Origin: Symsagittifera roscoffensis
Taxonomy: Eukaryota; Xenacoelomorpha; Acoela; Convolutidae
Assembly (NCBI RefSeq): GCF_963678635.1
Contig: NC_087069.1
Span: forward strand, 11,468,986-11,532,985
DNA: 64,000 nucleotides
Direction: 5' to 3'
Positions 20,826-33,625 of the stretch are shown here, piece after piece (position 1 is the stretch's first letter; each line of letters begins with the position of its first letter). A program made the position numbers and the translations under genes. The notes beneath the pieces are model-generated. The model saw only the letters and a list, made by a program, of their open reading frames with translations. It searched no databases and was not told the origin of the DNA.

Positions 20826-23800
20826 GTATGTATAACAGCAGATTTAAACGATACTTCAGTATCATTTCAGTATTTTCTCATGTTTGAAAACTGATTCTAA
20901 TAACCATTAGGTCATTTTTTCAAATTTCAAAAAAACAAGATACTTTTTTTCAAATTCCTTTCATTAGGTCATTTTTTCATTTTTCAAAAACAACAAGGCC
21001 ACAATGCGTTACCGCATGGTTAGAATTTTCAAAAAAGATATATCAGTTTTTAGGTCTGTCAAATTAATTGAGTCTTCTAGCTTCAGGAAACAAAAAAGGA
21101 CACTAAAACTATAAAAAAACAAATCCACTGTGTTGCTTACCCTCAAAAAAAAGACATCGGCGCCAAAAGCGCATTTAGAGAACTTCTGGATGAGTCAGCA
21201 AGAAAACAGATGTGAAACGGTGAAGACGGGAATCTAAACTAATCGAGTATAAATGATTGAAATCAGTTTGTTTTAGTAGACATTTTAATCTTTACCATTG
21301 CGTGTAATCGATTACGTAATCGAAAATTTATCGTTTCATCGGTTCTGATTTTGTTTAGTGGAAAAAATAAATAAGAAAGGAGCGGCAAAAAGTGTGTATA
21401 AATGTTTCTGCAAGTAAATATCTGTTTTTTAGTCCCGGTGATGATTGTCCAGATCCATATGAGGACTTAAAGGGGAGACGTAAGTGGTACTTATTTCTTC
21501 TTCTATTTTGAAAAAATCCCTTTAACTAATAACTTACTAGTTGATTTCTTAATTTTTAAATAAATTTTCGAAATTCTTACCAATACTACATCCATTAACA
21601 ACTATTGTAATCAAGAATTTCAGCTGAATTTTTTGGCAGCTGCTTCAAGATTTGCATGGAATCGAAAGCAACAATTTGAGCCATACGCTTTGTTCTCCAA
21701 ACTCTTGAAAAAATTTAGGGATATTTTGTATTCGGGTTAGCTTTTTCAGACCCAGCTTGAGTGTTCAAACGTCATTTTTTTCACGAATACATCATAATAA
21801 GTAACTAAATTCGTCTGGGATTTTTGAGTACAAACAATAACTTTTTTGTGCTTTTTTTTCAATCGACAGAATAACAAAAGGCATTGCTTAGTGAAATCTT
21901 CTGAAGATATCAATTTGCCTCAAATGTTTTGTGAGTTTTGGATGGTTCAAAGTTATTTTTCCGACCATTTAAAGTGAAGCGGAGCTGTCTTCGTGTTTTG
22001 TGTCAGTTTTTCTTCTCTTTTGCTTTTCACGCGTTAAAATCAGATTGGTTCAAATAAGATATGATCTTGAAAGCTTTCAGTCATAAGTATAAAGTTTTTT
22101 TTTACAATTTCGAAAGCTTTTTCTGTGTCGAAAAAAAATTTAAAAATTTGCTTTTTTGACTAATCTTCGATCCAGATAGCAAGCTTTTCAATTGAATTAG
22201 CTAGCTTTTTTCTGTGTTTTTTTTTCAGGTTTTTTACATATTTATCCTAATTTCTTAAATGAATGTGGCTGGAAGACAACCGGGTATCCCTGTATAAAAC
22301 GTTTAATCATTTTGTAAGCTATGTTTTAAAAATGGCACCAAATTGAGGGGTCACTGGACGCTGTGTCCAGCCTGTTTTGACTATCGCGTCGCGAAAATCA
22401 GAATTGCTGATTTGTTAACATCTGAGCTTTATTTGAAGCCAAAATAATGTATCATTTTTGTTATTCGCAGCAACAATCTTCAAAACAACAAATGACATTG
22501 TTTTCCCCCTATATTTTTATAATTTTAATTATTACAGAGAATTGTTTTGTCTGCAGTTTTTTGGAAACTTTTGTTTTATTTTTACTTTTTTAAAAGTTTT
22601 CAAAAGTTTTCGTGGAAGAAACCCTCAGAAAGAATACATTCCCATGAGTTTTTTTCTTGCTAGATTCTTGAACAAGATACCCTCCCAATAAACGTAGAAA
22701 TAGTCAAATCTTGTAAGATTTTATTTCAATTGCCTTCTTTTCTGTTTTTTATTTGTTGTTGCTAAAGACAAAAAACTATAAAACGACAATTTGCTAGAAC
22801 AATTTATCGACCGTATAATTTTTTTACCAGTTGTAGCTAAGTCTCCGAGTCAAAAGAAAACGATTAAGCATCACATTCATAATTATCAAATAACCAAAAG
22901 TTTTTTTTTGATAAAAAAGTGCAGCAACAAAGTTGGAATTAAAGAGCGCAATGACTAAGTGGTTTTTAAAAAATCTTTGAAAATTTTTTGGGTGGAGCTT
23001 CATGATAATATTAAAAGATCACATTTATCAAACAAATTATGAGAACAATCTCGAATTTCACAAATAACCAAAATAAATAATTCAGTATCCGCATCATAGA
23101 TTTCTATATGAATCCAAACTAGAGTATCTTTAATTCGTTCTATACTTGTTTGATGTTACATTATAAAAATGTGAACTAAAGCAATTTTTGTATGCAAGCG
23201 TAAAAAAATCAAAAAAATCACTGTTAAAATTCAGTAGCAAATCTCGGTAAAATTAGCTCACCAAAAAAAAACAGGCTTGTTGAGTAACTAGACCGAATCA
23301 GCGGGTTAAAGCTCTTTTCATTTCTGCTAATTTTGGATAATCATTTTGTAGATATAAATTTTCTTTCGATTCTTTTTTTTGAAAAGGTGAATTGATTCAA
23401 CTTCAAAATTTGTAAAATGAATAAAACTAAGATGACAAAAAAACTTATTAGCAAGATTCCATTGTCTATCTATTCCCCGTTGGAAATCAACTGTTTTTTT
23501 AATAAGATCTTGTAAGATTCTTCTCAAAAATTACTTCATTGTAAGGTTTGATAACAGATGTTTATCTTAGATATCTTACAAAGATATTACAAAATCTCAA
23601 AGGAGAAACAATAGCTTTTTTCAGCCAATGTTGGTCTTGTGAGACCTTGTACGAACACGTATGATCTTGTAGGTTATTTTGAGACCGTGGAAGCTTTCGT
23701 TAAATTCTGTAGGGTCTTTTAAGTCCCGACATCCACCACAACGTTATAAAAAGTACGAGCAATGTCTTTAGCCTATAGAAAAACATTGAATAGATCAAAT

Positions 23801-26800
23801 AGCATGCCTCAGTTCAATTTGCAAAAGATTTCTAAAATTTATTAATTGTCCGCTTACGCATTTAAAGCATAAACAATATCGCGCAAAATTTATCTCAATT
23901 TGGCGAAAACAACCACTGCTAAAAAGGTTCGCTATAGGGTCTCAAGGTTTCTAATCTCAAGTTTTTTTGGTTCATAGGACTTTGCTTTTTTTACTCATAC
24001 CTCTGCCTTCAGCAAAAACTTATATCCATTAACCAATCTTAATCAAAGTTCAGAATCATTTTTTCTGTTATTATTTCGGTGTCGCTAAAAACAAACCAAT
24101 AGAATTTCAGTTTGCAGGAGCACTCAGTATATAGGCCGAATGATATTATATCAGTTGTAATTAAGTTTTCGAGCCGCAAAAATTTAAACTTAATATTTTC
24201 TCATTCACAAGTAGGAACTAACCGAAACAGTTAACTTTCATGTCAGTAAGAAAGGAAGCAAATGAAAAGAAAACTTGATCACAAAGAATATTGTCAAATT
24301 GAATCAAAGATTGCGATGACCAAGTGCACTTTATGATTTTGTGGGAGATTTTTGATCTGAGTTTTAAAGATTTTAAAATATCACAGAAATCAAACAGATT
24401 TTAAGAAACTGTGTTTTTTTGGTCTTCTTAAATCTTATCTCTGGAGTCTTTAATTTTTTTCGCACAAATTTCACAAAACTTCAAGTAAAAAGTTCCGTAT
24501 CTGTGTTATGGAGCCCCAACTAGATCAAAACTAGATTTCCTTCTTTTCATATTATACGATCATAGCAAATTGTTATTCAGTCGAAATTTAACGGAAAACC
24601 TCAGTTTTCAAACAGTTTTTTATCAAAACCGGTTTTTTTTGGGGAAATTTTAGATGTCGTTCGATTTACAAATGAACTTGCTTTAAAATGACGCATCACT
24701 CAAACCGGTCGATGATTTTTAGAAGTAAATGATTTTGCGTGGAAAACAAAAAAATACCCGAATTCAAAATGCCTCTCCTTTTTTAATGCTCGGAGCAATA
24801 ATTCAAACCTAAGCAAATAGCAAAAAATGTCCCAATTATAATCATAAAAACTTCAAGTCTTTTTTATGGTGTAATAATTCAATTATAAAGTCACTCACGT
24901 AAAAATAGCAAAAATGCACAATTGACAACATTTGTATTTTGATAAGTCGACGCGACCTCAGTTTTTTACCACGTTTGGCAAAATCAAATGCGCAAAAAAC
25001 TGTAAACGCTACATACTACTTACTTATTTTTGAAGTGTTCGTCACAAAAAAAAAACAATTGTTATAATTCTGAAATCGACCTTCATACTCGGTCAAATGT
25101 ATGAAAAACAGCAAAATTGAATAATCAGACAACAAATTTCTGGTACTCTGAAACAGTATTTCAAAATTGCAGTACGAATCATTACTTATATCTTTTTTTT
25201 TTGCTAAGAATTCAGTGGTGAAAACATTCTGGATCTTTTTGGTTATACCCCTTCATTTAAAAAAAATAGATATAGAAACTGAACCAACTAAAAAAAGCAA
25301 AAAAAGCTGCTGAGGAACCTAAAATCGCCGGAGGAAAGTGGCCATAGAGACGAAATTTTTTTTTTATTCTGTTATTTAAAACATGTTTTGTATATATGTG
25401 TGCTGATAGCCATATCAATCAATTGACCCGTTTCACTAATCGATGAACCAAATTGTTTAATGAACAATAAGCATTCAGCCAAATCAGAAAAATGCGAGAA
25501 AATGCCATGTTGGAAAATATCTTCTTTCTTGACCAAAAACAGTAGGAGAACTGTAAAATTCAATAACAAACAATTCGTTTGATGAAAATTGAATTAGTGT
25601 TAGATAAACACCACCTAGAAACAGTTAACTAGTCAGTAGACATTGCAGCAATTAGTTGAACAAAATTGAAGAATGTAAAAAAAAACGAGCTAAGTTTAAA
25701 TGAAAATAAAGCAAATACAATGGCATATTGTGTAAGCAGAGCAGCGGAAAAATAGAAGTAAATATGATGGCTACCAAATGAAAAGAAACGACCGTTCCGT
25801 TACTTAGTTGTTCAATTTGACTCTAAGTTTTACTTTATAGATCATATTACAAAAAATGAAAAAAAAATCGAGGTTTTGTTGTCGGAATTGCAGGATGAGA
25901 AAAATTTCAGGTAACGATCAAAAAGCATGTAACAATTATATGAAACCTATTTTACAGTTCCGGACTTTGGTTTATGCAAAAAGAGACAAACAGTTGAACT
26001 TAAAGCCAAACAAAATTTCAATTTATTTGCTTCAGGAGGAGGAATAATAACATTTAGAAAACAGACAAAAACTAAAAATATACTTTGTACGTGAATTACA
26101 TATCTATCAATTATTAACTTTACTATGTAAGGTTTTGAGAAAAGAGTGCTTAATGACCATAGTTCAAAAATCCGCAACGGAGAAAAATTCAAATAGAATT
26201 TTGGAAAATGAGAGCTGCAGCTAGGCTGATACCTATGCATTGAAAAATTAATCAAAAGAACTTCGATAAATGTTAGAATTAGGAAAGATTTTTTTTTTTT
26301 CAAAAACTACAAATTTTTTTTCACTAAAGTTTTTGCTCATCGATGTTGAAAGTCAACAGAAGTCATAATAGGATGAAAATGCTGTAATCTGATTGGTTGA
26401 ATTTAATTCAAAAAAATAATGTTTCATACGTTTCACTCATGCAAAAGCTCAACTAAAAACTCGGTAAACTGAGGGCCCTATAACTCCCTGTACATTTTGC
26501 ATTTCTAAATCCTTCTTGTAGGAATGAGTTTGGAACCTTACAAAATTCTTACGTCAAGTAAGCACCAATTCCCAATCTTTCTCGAGTTTCAGTGTAGGTT
26601 TTAAAATAAAAACAACATATTTAAGAACAAATTAAGACCCTGGCAAAAAAGACACTCCAATTCAATTTCAGCTAGCTGGTACGTCGGTATAGCGGTGTGT
26701 CATGTTCTGGGCTTCGTCTGGTCGATTCCCACAACTATTATGTTCGGAATTGCTCTGTGTTGCAGATCTTGTCGGAGGGACAATTGTGGCTTCATGGTTG

Positions 26801-29447
26801 GGCTAATCGTCTGCGCAGCCATCGAAAGTAAACGAAATTGAACTATTTCTTCAAATATTTCCGGCACTTTTTGCAACACTCATATCAGGGGCGGATTTAA
26901 AACTTACTCGAAAACTTTCTCCATATTTCGAAATTTTGTTATCCTTTTTTGTTTAATTCGATCAAATTTTTAATTGATTTAAAAGAACCGGACACACTGA
27001 ATAATGTTCGAAAATTCAAACGCATGTTTCTCAAATTGGACAAATTGAATTCAGAATTTCTCCAAAATTAATATGAAGTAATTTTTTGGCATTTTTAATT
27101 AATCTAAAAAGTTTACTGTCAAACTGCGATGGAACTGTCAAACTAAAAGATGAAAATAATATCAAAAGAGTTCTCTTATAAAGCTCAACAAAGTTTCATT
27201 AGGAAAAATTTCCCAATACAAGATTATTTTTTTGGTTGATAGTCAAATAAGGACATTCATACTAAAAAATTCAAAATCTCGGCTAGGAAGAAACCAAGAT
27301 TCAAAAAGTTTGGGAAACTACAATTCTAGAATTTTATTGGGCTAAATAATATCATTCAAAAAAACAATCTCAGCGTGAATCTTGATTAAATTTAAAAAGT
27401 CAAATTGAGCCACTTTTGGTGTAAAGTTTTAGTTGAGATTTTCAACGAAAAAATGGCACCTTTGACCCGGGTAAAAACCTAAATAATCTTGCAATTTATA
27501 CTTTTTTTTCAGTATTTGTTTGTTTGAGCGCATTTGAAATTTCAAATTTTGTTCGTTTTGTCCGGATAATATAAATCAGCAACGTAAGTGGCGCAGCAAT
27601 GATCTGCTGTCGACGTTTAACGTTTTAATTTAAATGTTGTTTTTAGAAAGACGAAGAATTAGATACCATTCAGAAGAAAACTTTTTAGACCTGAAAAAAA
27701 ACAATCTTTGAAGATTTATCTAAACTGAGAATTTTTATCTGAAAAATTAAACCATTATTTACGGGTAGAATATTTTGTCTAATTATGAAATCATAAACCG
27801 ATTTTTTGATACTTGGTTTGGAACCGAAGTTTATTTTAGGAATAATAGAAAATTTCCTAAAATAATTGCCCGGGTTGAACAAAATTTCTTCTCATACAAT
27901 TTCATATTATTCTGAAAAGCGTTTTTCCATAAGTGGAAATTGTAGGAAAAGTACTTTTCCAAAACCACAAGTGACTAAAACCTGGTTTACTCAAAACTAG
28001 AGTCACCAAAGGGTTGATCGACTGGCATGTACAATGCATTGGAAACGACCTGAAGTGTATAAGAGTTCTCTTATCAAATGATATACTGAAGGCATCGAAT
28101 TTTTAAATTTTGGCAAGAAAGTTTCACACACGATCTTTTTTAAAATTAGACTTTTCAAGTTATCAGACATTGATCAAGGCATATATAAACATGGCATACA
28201 AAAGAAATCGGAGTCTTTAGCCTGATTGAAAGAATTTCTCCAGAGAAACGGAATAAAATACAATTTTTGTGTATCCAAGACAAAAAAGCAAAACCTGCTT
28301 GTGATTTTTTTTGGAAAACGTTGGTTTGAGTACAAAACTCGATTTGCCAGTGAAAAATTAACAAAAAAATTTGGGCACTTTCAATATTAGTTTTGTTGTC
28401 GCCATCAAAAAATGCTAGTTATAAAACTTTTATATATAATAGTTGTATTATGATAACCTCTTTTTAATCACCGAACTGTTTTATTTAATTCAAGCCGCGG
28501 AAACTAGTTCGATGGTTCTTTCATTGGTTTTTTCAATGGTTTTTTTGAAGATATATAAATTGAATGATAAATATTTTTGTCGCTTGGAGTTGTAAAATAT
28601 AGCATTTATCTGTTTATGGAGGTCATCCCGGATGAACTGAAAATTACGGAAGTTTTTTATGACCGAACATCTTGAACATTTTTGTCATGATCATTACCAT
28701 TAAGATTTTTATCTTCTGAAATTGTACATCTTAGACGAAACCATTGCTCTACTTTAACAAACTTTAAGAAGGGTATATTCTCCAAAACATTGTATAAGTT
28801 AATTTATTTTGTTTGATAGACAAAAAAGGTCGTTTTTACTATATAAAATACCAACTTTTTATTTAAAAACAATTTTAAAACAATTTGCAATTTTTTTTGG
28901 AGAATATACCCTTCTTAAAGTTTGTTGGGCTAAGTAGGGGGCTCACTCTGATATAATTATGTCTGTGATCGACTGGGTATTTTCGGCGTAATTTTTGATT
29001 AACTAAGAAAAGCCAAAATGACCCATTTTTGGCGTAAAATTTCAGGCCCGAAATTTGCAAAACAAATTACACCATATTAATTCTGCTAAAATTCTAAGCA
29101 AGTTTTGTCTTCATAAGTTTGCACCTAAACTCAACCCAATTTGAGAAAAACGCGTTTTAAATTTCAAGTTTAACGCGTGTTGTCCGTTTAATTTAAATCA
29201 GCACTGTATCAAAGTGAACACCCCTGAACTGTTTTGATTGGATATTGTTCACTTGTTTTTTTCAGCACTGTTTTTGACGGCAGCAGTTGGAATAATCGCT
29301 GACCACGAAGATCAGACAGACATCAAAGGGGAATCTGGCGTCAAGCAAGACCAGATTTGGTTCGCCCTCATCTGCACAGCTTTTATGCTTTCAGTTACCT
29401 GTCTTGTTTGTGCTATTGTTGCCACAGCTTGTCGAAAAAACAAATAA
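20731..29447 (+). CDS. four-helix (tetraspan) membrane protein, 159 aa, 4 exons
   Basis: The exons are 20731-20825, 21433-21479, 26672-26827 and 29266-29447. The three junctions fall in codon phases 2, 1 and 1 and all match. Every intron is GT-AG. Helices lie at about residues 8-28 (after MGDCSCIMCMMG), 49-77 (WYVGIAVCHVLGFVWSIPTT onward), 87-111 (GFMVGLIVCAAIETLFL onward) and 130-155 (IWFALICTAFMLSVTCLV onward). The first loop, CPGDDCPDPYEDLKGR, is short and acidic with two Cys. The cytoplasmic loop, RSCRRDNC, is basic. The third loop, DHEDQTDIKGESG, is acidic. The C-terminus is CRKNK. The layout is N-in/C-in with many intramembrane and juxtamembrane Cys. It lacks the CCG motif and large loop of true tetraspanins and the W-GLW-C-C signature of claudins, so the family is unassigned. 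A likely poly(A) signal is at 29769. Confidence 0.82.
20826..21432. other. tetraspan intron 1
   Basis: The donor is GTATGT and the acceptor CTGTTTTTTAG. The intron contains a short direct duplication starting ATTAGGTCATTTTTTCA (near 20907 and 20965) and nothing else I can name. Confidence 0.6.
21433..21479 (+). CDS. tetraspan gene exon 2 (47-nt micro-exon)
   Basis: It encodes the first extracellular loop, reading PGDDCPDPYEDLKGR between a completing T (making Cys with the TG of exon 1) and a final C. The acceptor is TGTTTTTTAG and the donor GAC|GTAAGT. Confidence 0.78.
21480..26671. other. tetraspan intron 2, 5.2 kb, no internal gene seen
   Basis: This is AT-rich sequence with random short frames. 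A hairpin CTGGACGCTGTGTCCAG lies near 22357, and several TCTTGTAAGAT-like words fall between 22705 and 23720. A fragment of the CGCTTACGCAT repeat lies near 23855-23890. I find no supported exon, RNA gene or intact element. Confidence 0.5.
26672..26827 (+). CDS. tetraspan gene exon 3
   Basis: It encodes helix 2, the basic CRSCRRDNC loop and most of helix 3, ending CAAIE plus A before GTAAAC. The acceptor is CAATTTCAG. This is the most strongly coding-like exon, at about 50% G+C in an AT-rich background. Confidence 0.85.
26828..29265. other. tetraspan intron 3
   Basis: 2.4 kb with donor GTAAAC and acceptor TTTTTTTCAG. It contains the 171-bp inverted-repeat element at 28756-28926 and a CCCGGGTTGA repeat word at 27869 also found near 5684. 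Confidence 0.55.
28756..28926. mobile_element. 171-bp MITE or foldback element with perfect 32-bp inverted ends
   Basis: The ends 28756-28787 and 28895-28926 are exact inverted copies (AACAAACTTTAAGAAGGGTA at the outside, then TATTCTCCAAAA). The 107-bp loop is AT-rich with no coding capacity. No target duplication is obvious. The perfect ends suggest recent insertion or a maintained hairpin inside the intron. Confidence 0.8.
29266..29447 (+). CDS. tetraspan gene exon 4
   Basis: It completes helix 3, then encodes the acidic loop, helix 4 and the CRKNK tail with TAA at 29445-29447. The first two bases, CA, complete the codon begun by the last A of exon 3. Confidence 0.84.
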
Positions 29448-29768
29448 GTTTTCAAATGGTGTTAAAAGATAGGGTTATCCAGCTTAACTTGGGGACCAAA
29501 TGGCAAAAAAGTCATCAAAAAATGTTATTTTGTAGCCAATCAAATTGCATTCTAAATCAGATCTATTTTCTAAATATTCGCTAGCCAATCAGAATTGAGT
29601 TTGAAAAAACTTGATCATGACTGAGTAATGAAAAATTGACTTTGCCATACGGAACTTTTGTCAAGAAAATCAAGACTCTTTAAAGCTGTCAAACCCATAT
29701 TCTTGTTTATCATCTTAATTCAAACTCGTGCAAACCAAATTCAATAAGTTTGTCGTATTTACTTGTCT

Positions 29769-29774
29769 AATAAA
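29769..29774 (+). promoter_or_regulatory. candidate polyadenylation signal of the tetraspan gene
   Basis: AATAAA lies 322 bases after the stop. It is the first canonical hexamer seen in the 3' flank. Confidence 0.45.
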
Positions 29775-31734
29775 AACAATCATATATAATTATTTAAATA
29801 AACTTTGATTATGTTTATTTATCCTTCAGAAAAAGTTAGGAAAACAGTTTTAATAAAATTGGCCAAAACTGGTTTTAATAAGTTTTTTGTCATTATTATG
29901 TATGCAGATTCTGAGAATTGAAAATCAAGCTTGTCAAATGTGCTGTTTTTAGCAAGTCTGAGTACACCATCATTCTGACTCAATTTAGTAAACTTTTGCG
30001 GAAGGTTGGTGATTAGAATAGAAAGGAAAGAAAGTTTCGTTCTTTCAAAAAAATTGTGTTTTTAAAATTTTGGCCGTATTGATTAGTTTTTTGGCAAATT
30101 GAGTGCAGATGGCAAATTGATCAATAAACTGAATATTTTAAATGTTTAATTTGTTTTTTTTCTGTTTTCAGCCGTGTTTTGCATCATCAGATAGCTTCAA
30201 GTGATAATGCAATTATTTTTGAATCTTAGAAACTTCTGAACAAACTCAAAAACTGGCCCGAAATTTCTTTTTGAGAGACCGTCCGATCTTGGATAAAGCT
30301 GGGGCCGTAACTCCTTGCAGTCAATTACACAATACAGCTTGAAGGCGTTTTAAGCAAAAAAAAATCGAAGGCGTTTTAAGCAGAAAAAAAACTGGACTGT
30401 GCTCATGCAACAACAAGCACTGAACAAGGGTGTTATGTTTTAAAAAGCAAGCCAAATTGAAAATTGTTTAAAAACATACACAAAGTAATGCTCTTCACAT
30501 GTGTTGGTTCCCCAAAAAAATGAGAGCTTTCTGCTTGTAAGGCAAAACAAAATCATGGTTAGTGGACCTTGTTTACCCTGAAACATTTATGACTGTTGTT
30601 CTTCTTTGGTATCAGTTTTGTAGCAATTTCAAAACATCTGGTTATAGCAACTTGAACGATATCCACAAGCAAATCATGCATATCATCAAAAAATTAGGAT
30701 CAATTGAAAGTAAGTATACGCTTTCTTTTTTCAAAAGTTTTTCAAGCAGCATCTTAAGATCTGTACCGCTAAAATGATGTAATATAGAACTATTTAAGGG
30801 TCTTCATTATATTTTAAACGGATGTTTGAGCTTTGGACAGTTCTCAATGTACGTTTTCCTTGATTGTTTGACTACTTCTTTGAAAACTTCAAATTAGAAG
30901 GTTTTTATACAATTGATAATTATATTTAACCCAATCAATACAGAACGGTTTTATAGTGCTTTTTGAAGGCATTATGCGCTCCTAAAACCTAAAAACACAA
31001 CTAAGACTTAAATTGTTGGAGCGACCAAACCGTAATATTCAATAGAAAAGTTTTTTATATCAAACAAGGTTAATTTTTAGAAGATACTTCCATTCAACCT
31101 TGTATAATTTGGTTCGAACATTAACCTCGAAAAGTGTAAAATAATAAAGATGTGGTATACGTTTTTTCCAACATTTACAGCCCAAAATCAGTCTGAGTGT
31201 TTTTAGTCGTGACTTGGTTTCTAAGGAAAATCCAGAATATTTTTCAAAATTGCCAAAAAAACACATCAACAACTAATAGATTTTTCATATAGAACCATCG
31301 TTCTTCATTGCATTTTCGATAGTTTGTTTACGTTTTCTAGAAAAGAATCAAAAAGAACTTTAGATGATTTTTTTAAGCTAATTATACGCTTGTTTTTGAA
31401 AAATTTTTAGGACTTTAAAAAAAAGTAATATAATTACCAACACACTCAATTTCAGTCTGTTTTTCTAGCATTTCAGCCAATTATTCTTGTGCTAAAAATG
31501 AAACTTCAAAGATTCATAGTTTAATTGTATTAAATCTATTTCGCTAAAATAAATTTTGCTCCAGTGAGTTTTCTTAAAAATCTTGCAGCACAAACTCTCG
31601 CGTGATATGTTATCCAACTCTGTTGATTTCAGTTTTTCAATTTTCATTCTGAAATATTCTAATTACTCAAGCACAGAACTGAGATTTACCCATAAATATT
31701 TTTTCGTTTTTCTCTCAAAATTTTGCTTATTTTG
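29775..31734. other. AT-rich intergenic sequence with one weak exon candidate
   Basis: Between 30589 and 30709 a frame reads MTVVLLWYQFCSNFKTSGYS and continues to LGSIE, just before a strong donor (AAA|GTAAGTAT). No partner exon was found. A short repeated word, GAAGGCGTTTTAAGCA, occurs twice near 30341-30385. Otherwise nothing is supported. Confidence 0.35.
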
Positions 31735-32150
31735 AAGATCCACTGAAGATCAACTCGACCAAAAAATAGTAAGTTTCGACCATCTCGACCCAGGCTTGAT
31801 ATATTTCGACCAACTCGACGACCCAATTTGTCTATATTTCGACTATGCCCAACCGAGCAAGAATATTTTGACCAAATTTGACTGAGGAAAATTATTTCGA
31901 CCAATTTGACCAATCAAAAAAACTGAGTTCGATCGAGTTCGACCGGATATTTTTTTTCGACCGAGAAGAGTTGAGACCCAGAAAAAATTTTTCGACTGTG
32001 TTCGATCGAGGAAAAACGTTTCCTCTGAGTCCGACCCAGGGTTATTTCGACCATGAGGCGTTTCGACCGAACAAAAAAAATTCGATTGTGCAGGACCAAG
32101 GAAAAAGATTTTCGACTGAAAAAATCGACTGTGCTCGACCTTTTAATAGA
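31735..32150. repeat. degenerate TCGACC-rich minisatellite
   Basis: About twelve diverged units of roughly 35-40 bp carry TTTCGAC[C/T], a second CGACC and AAGGAAAAA (for example TTTCGACTGTGTTCGATCGA). The motif reappears at 33554-33625 on the far side of the tetranucleotide array. Stops occur in all frames. Confidence 0.65.
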
Positions 32151-32256
32151 TTCGGTGAACAATTTTTTTGCTAATTTTTTTTTTGATGTGAGGATATATG
32201 TAAGTACTTAGGCAAGTATAATGGTTTTTAGATTTTTTTATGTATCTAGGTCCGTT

Positions 32257-33026
32257 TGTATGCATGTATGTATGTATGTATGTATGTATGTATGTATGTA
32301 TGTATGTATGTATGTATGTATGTATGTATGTATGTATGTATGTATGTATGTATGTATGTGTGTATGTATGTATGTGTGTATCTATGTATGTATGTACGTA
32401 TGTATGTATGTATGTATGCATGTATGTATGTATGTATGTATGTATGTATGTATGTATGTATGTATGTATGTATGTATGTATGTATGTATGTATGTATGTA
32501 TGCATGTATGCATGTATGTATGTATGTATGTATGTATGTATTTATGTATGTATGAATGTATGTATGTATGAATGTATGTATGTACGTTTGTATGTATGTA
32601 TGTATGTATGTATGTATGTATTTATGTATGTATGTATGTATGTATGTATGTATGTATGTATGTATGTATGTATGTATGTATGTATGTGTGTATGTATGTA
32701 TGTATGTATGTTTGTATGTATGTATGTATGTATGTATGTATGTATGTATGTATGTATGTATGTATGTATGTATGTATGTATGTATGTATGTATGTATGTA
32801 TGTATGTATGTATGTATGTATGTATGTATGTATGTATGTATGTATGTATGTATGTATGTATGTATGTATGTATGTATGTATGTATGTATGTATGTATGTA
32901 TGTATGTATGTATGTATGTATGTATGTATGTATGTATGTATGTATGTATGTATGTATGTATGTATGTATGTATGTATGTATGTATGTATGTATGTATGTA
33001 TGTATGTATGTATGTATTTATGTATG

Positions 33027-33060
<34 letters not shown>

Positions 33061-33228
33061 TGTATGTATGTATGTATGTATGTATGTATGTATGTATGTA
33101 TGTATGTATGTATGTATGTATGTATGTATGTATGTATGTATGTATGTATGTATGTATGTATGTATGTATGTATGTATGTATGTATGTATGTATGTATGTA
33201 TGTATGTATGTATGTATGTATGTATGTA
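32257..33228. repeat. (GTAT)n microsatellite, about 970 bp
   Basis: Roughly 240 tetranucleotide units. The first 450 bp contain scattered single-base variants (GTGT, TACG, TGCA, TTAT). About 32713-33014 and 33031-33225 are uninterrupted. Long open frames of MYVC or MHTY repeats are by-products of the repeat, not genes. Confidence 0.98.
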
Positions 33229-33553
33229 CGAAGGTATATAAGTTTGTTTGCGTGTATATTTGAATAACAGCTCTGTGTTGTGACCTAATGGCTGTTTATT
33301 TGAGCGGTGATTTTTTTAAAGTTAATTATTTTTATTTAATTGTTTTTTGTCGCGTTTTGTTCATATTCGATATTAGAACCATTGGTAGGTCTTCTCGTGG
33401 CAGTCTTGTATATGACCAGCAGTTATGCTGTTCTGGCTAACTGCTCAGTAAATATTTATATACACTAGATTAGTCTGCTAATTGCATAGGTGCAGCTGTT
33501 TTACTTTTTTCAAGCAAAAAAACCACAATAAAATCAAAATTCCGATGAAGTTT

Positions 33554-33625
33554 TTTTGTGATCGACTTTGTTTTGACCGACTCGACTCTATATTTCGACT
33601 GTGCTGTAAAATTGTGTTCGACCTT
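33554..33625. repeat. second block of the TCGACC minisatellite
   Basis: It contains GATCGACTTTG, TTTTGACCGACTCGACTC, TTTCGACTGTG and GTTCGACC, in the style of 31735-32150. This suggests the (GTAT)n array grew inside or beside this minisatellite. Confidence 0.55.

Noticed and set aside
20604-20894. 96-codon frame beginning MLLDLKENYASFVKKNC
   Set aside because: It overlaps tetraspan exon 1 in another phase and continues past a good splice donor. Only the exon 1 phase fits the downstream exons.
32143-33267. Long open frames of MYVC and MHTYI repeats on both strands
   Set aside because: They are translations of a (GTAT)n microsatellite, open in several frames because the unit contains no stop. 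There is no start context or other coding signal.
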